DNA from: Stygiolobus sp037389425
GTDB taxonomy: Archaea; Thermoproteota; Thermoprotei_A; Sulfolobales; Sulfolobaceae
Assembly: GCF_037389425.1 (NCBI RefSeq)
Contig: NZ_JBBHKR010000042.1
Coordinates: 1-64,000 of the forward strand
Direction: 5' to 3'
Length of the DNA stretch: 64,000 bases
Shown: positions 63,401-64,000 of the stretch, piece by piece
Numbering within the stretch: the stretch's first letter is position 1
How the letters are laid out: every line of letters begins with the position of its first letter
The notes under the pieces: model-generated
The model's database searches: none
What the model was told of the DNA's origin: nothing
The model's input: only the letters and a program-made list of their open reading frames with translations
Made by a program: the position numbers and the translations under genes

Positions 63401-63418
63401 GCAGATGCGGTCAGTTGA
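60404..63418 (+). CDS. Fused GlcD-GlcF-type FAD/Fe-S oxidoreductase (2-hydroxyacid dehydrogenase-like)
   Basis: About 1004 residues combining three parts. Residues 45-460 are a FAD-linked oxidase of the PCMH/GlcD type (PTSVEDVVDLVKIALKYK, PSSYDSTVGGGIAGDALGIG, NPGKVLDPKKRG). Residues 520-600 carry two 4Fe-4S motifs, CIDCAMCVTVC and CHKCGLCDGVC. Residues 740-820 hold CCG-like segments HAACFATPYVGE and TLCPLASLKF. A further helical 170-residue C-terminal extension is unusual. The protein probably oxidises lactate, glycolate or a similar hydroxyacid and passes electrons to quinone. A GAGGTG Shine-Dalgarno site six bases before this TTG supports it; a GTG nine bases earlier overlaps that site. 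Confidence 0.86.
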   Translation: MGLREELESRFGSNFSDSITERFSHSADMGFVPQLVWSGNIKLNLIPDYVIYPTSVEDVVDLVKIALKYKVPIIPYGRATNRYGNALPVDGGIVVDFAKMDKVDVDEVNSQAISEPGATWKLVDLAAQSKGLQLRTFPSSYDSTVGGGIAGDALGIGSYEYGFISDNISFVDMVNPRGEVVRLEGPNLALASGAEGITGIIVRAGVKLRKYAPTEAIVLAFNSFDDTVKAIGEFYREVIPAWHVQVRGPSISTNIADRFNAKLSRGKWNMIIMYPSTRSTLVEPKIYRIAQTFNAEIYEGEWTGWWSFNHGVVAALRSKGLLIHQHGLIHYTKLVELVNELKGFLGELGKLEPNSGFDLDIDLEKREVLLVNAFTEVSLKYEDKKIIYDLAKNTLMMDSFIKVGGSLLSIGIFAHKYAKNRLSAMGKTFQQLGVDRYEVIKKYKEEMDPEELFNPGKVLDPKKRGKVVLEIVGKQQEALRFRFGIGLAKAIVPGGEVQGFTVVKRYLDIFADYAMQCIDCAMCVTVCPQFKLIPQTPYAPKGMFDFVKGAVTYYYLKGGVDIPDDAIVELSGCHKCGLCDGVCPAKIPISSLLVRLNGIVARKMPEEPPVDVPLLQDPELRSVNDNSSDIILWIGKNLVDNPNVAITVLRLLKLVGAKAKVIGTTYDSGFMDYISGGEKLNEKMEKNKSVLASAVEVITIAPEDYRVFSEAYKDYSNMNNMRMGFEVSPIELRLLKSLPIDGNGEEIYLHAACFATPYVGEVIKRLTDLGFRVRKVEGCSGAILEKNLGKRADKMARALGAKYPMLVTLCPLASLKFKENGIPAKTLVEFIAEKVGLTTVVTSSTKAKLELSDSEKQELRNAITTSLLKSLSSKSSIIADTVTFTSSGIDEYKKIIEDVIVEALSDAGDGIKVHIKKLLENKKAQGATYDDIVNYLSALIRELSNIISTMQLDPIIGVVINQVKGLTSEQFDEGVLRQTLILLVRENEKVIKERATALTADAVS

Positions 63419-63461
63419 GGTATTCTCATTCTTTTAAGTTATTTCGAACAAATAGCAAATT

Positions 63462-64000
63462 ATGGTCAAAATTTATTTAGGACCAGCTGGAGTTCCATTA
63501 TCTTCTAAGAAGAGGAGTACCATAGATGGAATAAGAACCGTAAAGGAGTTAGGACTTAATGCTATGGAAGTGGAGTTCGTCCAAGGAGTTAAAATGAAAC
63601 CAGAGGCAGCGGAGGAAGCAGGAAAAGTAGCGGAGGAGTTAGGAGTGAGGCTGTCAGTTCATGCACCTTACTTTATAAATTTGTGTTCTGATGATAAGGA
63701 GAAAGTGAAGGCTTCTAAGGCAAGAATACTAGATACCGCTGATAGAGCTGAGAGGATGAAAGCGGATGCAATTGCTATTCATATAGCGTTCTACGGTAAG
63801 ATGAGTCCAGAAGAATGCTATCAGCAAGTCAAATCCGAATTGGGAGAAGTAGTAGATACAGCAAGGTCTCAAGGCATCAAGAACGTAAAGTTCGGGGTAG
63901 AAACTATGGCAAAAGAGTCCGCCTTCGGAACAATCGACGAGGTAATATCTATATCCAAGGAAGTTAAGGGAGTTATACCTTATATAGATTGGGCTCACAC
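63462..64000 (+). CDS. nfo: Endonuclease IV (AP endonuclease family 2), N-terminal part
   Basis: The first 179 codons of a gene that runs off the right edge. The translation starts MVKIYLGPAGVPLSSKKRST and shows TIM-barrel features of endonuclease IV: NAMEVEFVQGV, LSVHAPYFINL with the first zinc histidine, IAIHIAFYGKM with another, VKFGVETMAKESAFGT with the metal glutamate, and IPYIDWAHT with the next aspartate and histidine. The enzyme cuts DNA at abasic sites. The start lies 43 bases after the preceding oxidoreductase gene. Confidence 0.9.
   Translation, partial: MVKIYLGPAGVPLSSKKRSTIDGIRTVKELGLNAMEVEFVQGVKMKPEAAEEAGKVAEELGVRLSVHAPYFINLCSDDKEKVKASKARILDTADRAERMKADAIAIHIAFYGKMSPEECYQQVKSELGEVVDTARSQGIKNVKFGVETMAKESAFGTIDEVISISKEVKGVIPYIDWAH

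Overview
The window comes from a thermoacidophilic crenarchaeon of the order Sulfolobales. The evidence is an AT-rich genome, leaderless archaeal promoters, an SlaA/SlaB S-layer pair, Orc1-2, a trans-editing ThrRS protein, an aCPSF2 ribonuclease, acid-type secreted proteases (thermopsin-like and S53) and malonyl-CoA reductase of the 3-hydroxypropionate/4-hydroxybutyrate cycle. It is mostly ordinary, densely packed chromosome. I found no CRISPR array, rRNA operon or intact insertion sequence.

Layout. 1-10 kb: the start of a flavin disulfide-type oxidoreductase, a PadR regulator, ThiN, a stomatin (slipin) with an NfeD-like partner and a thermopsin-like protein between them, a tandem gamma-glutamylcyclotransferase-like protein, UbiA, citramalate synthase, and a CbiG-like/BtuF-like pair. 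10-14 kb: a glutamate synthase split into an FMN-domain gene and a glutaminase-GXGXG gene. 14.2-15.6 kb: a gene-poor scar beside tRNA-Gly(CCC) holding two decayed N-terminal pieces of an SSV-type (fusellovirus) integrase and degenerate repeats. 15.7-24.7 kb: the cell-surface block, with slaA-slaB on the minus strand, a Ser/Thr-stalked membrane-anchored surface protein facing away, and a small GC-richer unit between them. 24.7-26 kb: an HTH regulator and tRNA-Pro, tRNA-Ala(CGC) and tRNA-Ala(UGC). 26-34 kb: NAC, aCPSF2, ThrRS-ed, GlmS, mevalonate kinase, a sugar nucleotidyltransferase, an EamA transporter and a cobalamin adenosyltransferase. 34-44.8 kb: metabolic enzymes (IlvD, malonyl-CoA reductase, hydroxyacid dehydrogenase, methyltransferase) mixed with unrecognised Sulfolobales-type proteins. 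44.8-52 kb: S53 protease, isocitrate dehydrogenase, Orc1-2 and a TM-helix channel-like protein. 52-64 kb: pterin dehydratase, unrecognised genes, a NadE/nitrilase/GT-C cluster, THEP1 NTPase, a chlorite dismutase-family protein, Nudix, VTT-family protein, a fused GlcD-GlcF-type oxidoreductase and the start of endonuclease IV.

The strongest signal outside the protein genes is a set of five box C/D guide RNAs in short intergenic gaps, none of which a protein annotation would show. All have C, D', C' and D boxes with canonical spacing. In two, the C box overlaps the stop codon of the upstream gene; in two others, the D box lies at or within 2 nt of the 3' end of a convergent gene. The one at 52236-52284 carries two guides that both match helix 27 of archaeal 16S rRNA, which supports the call independently. 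Guide target assignments rest on remembered rRNA sequence and need a direct search.
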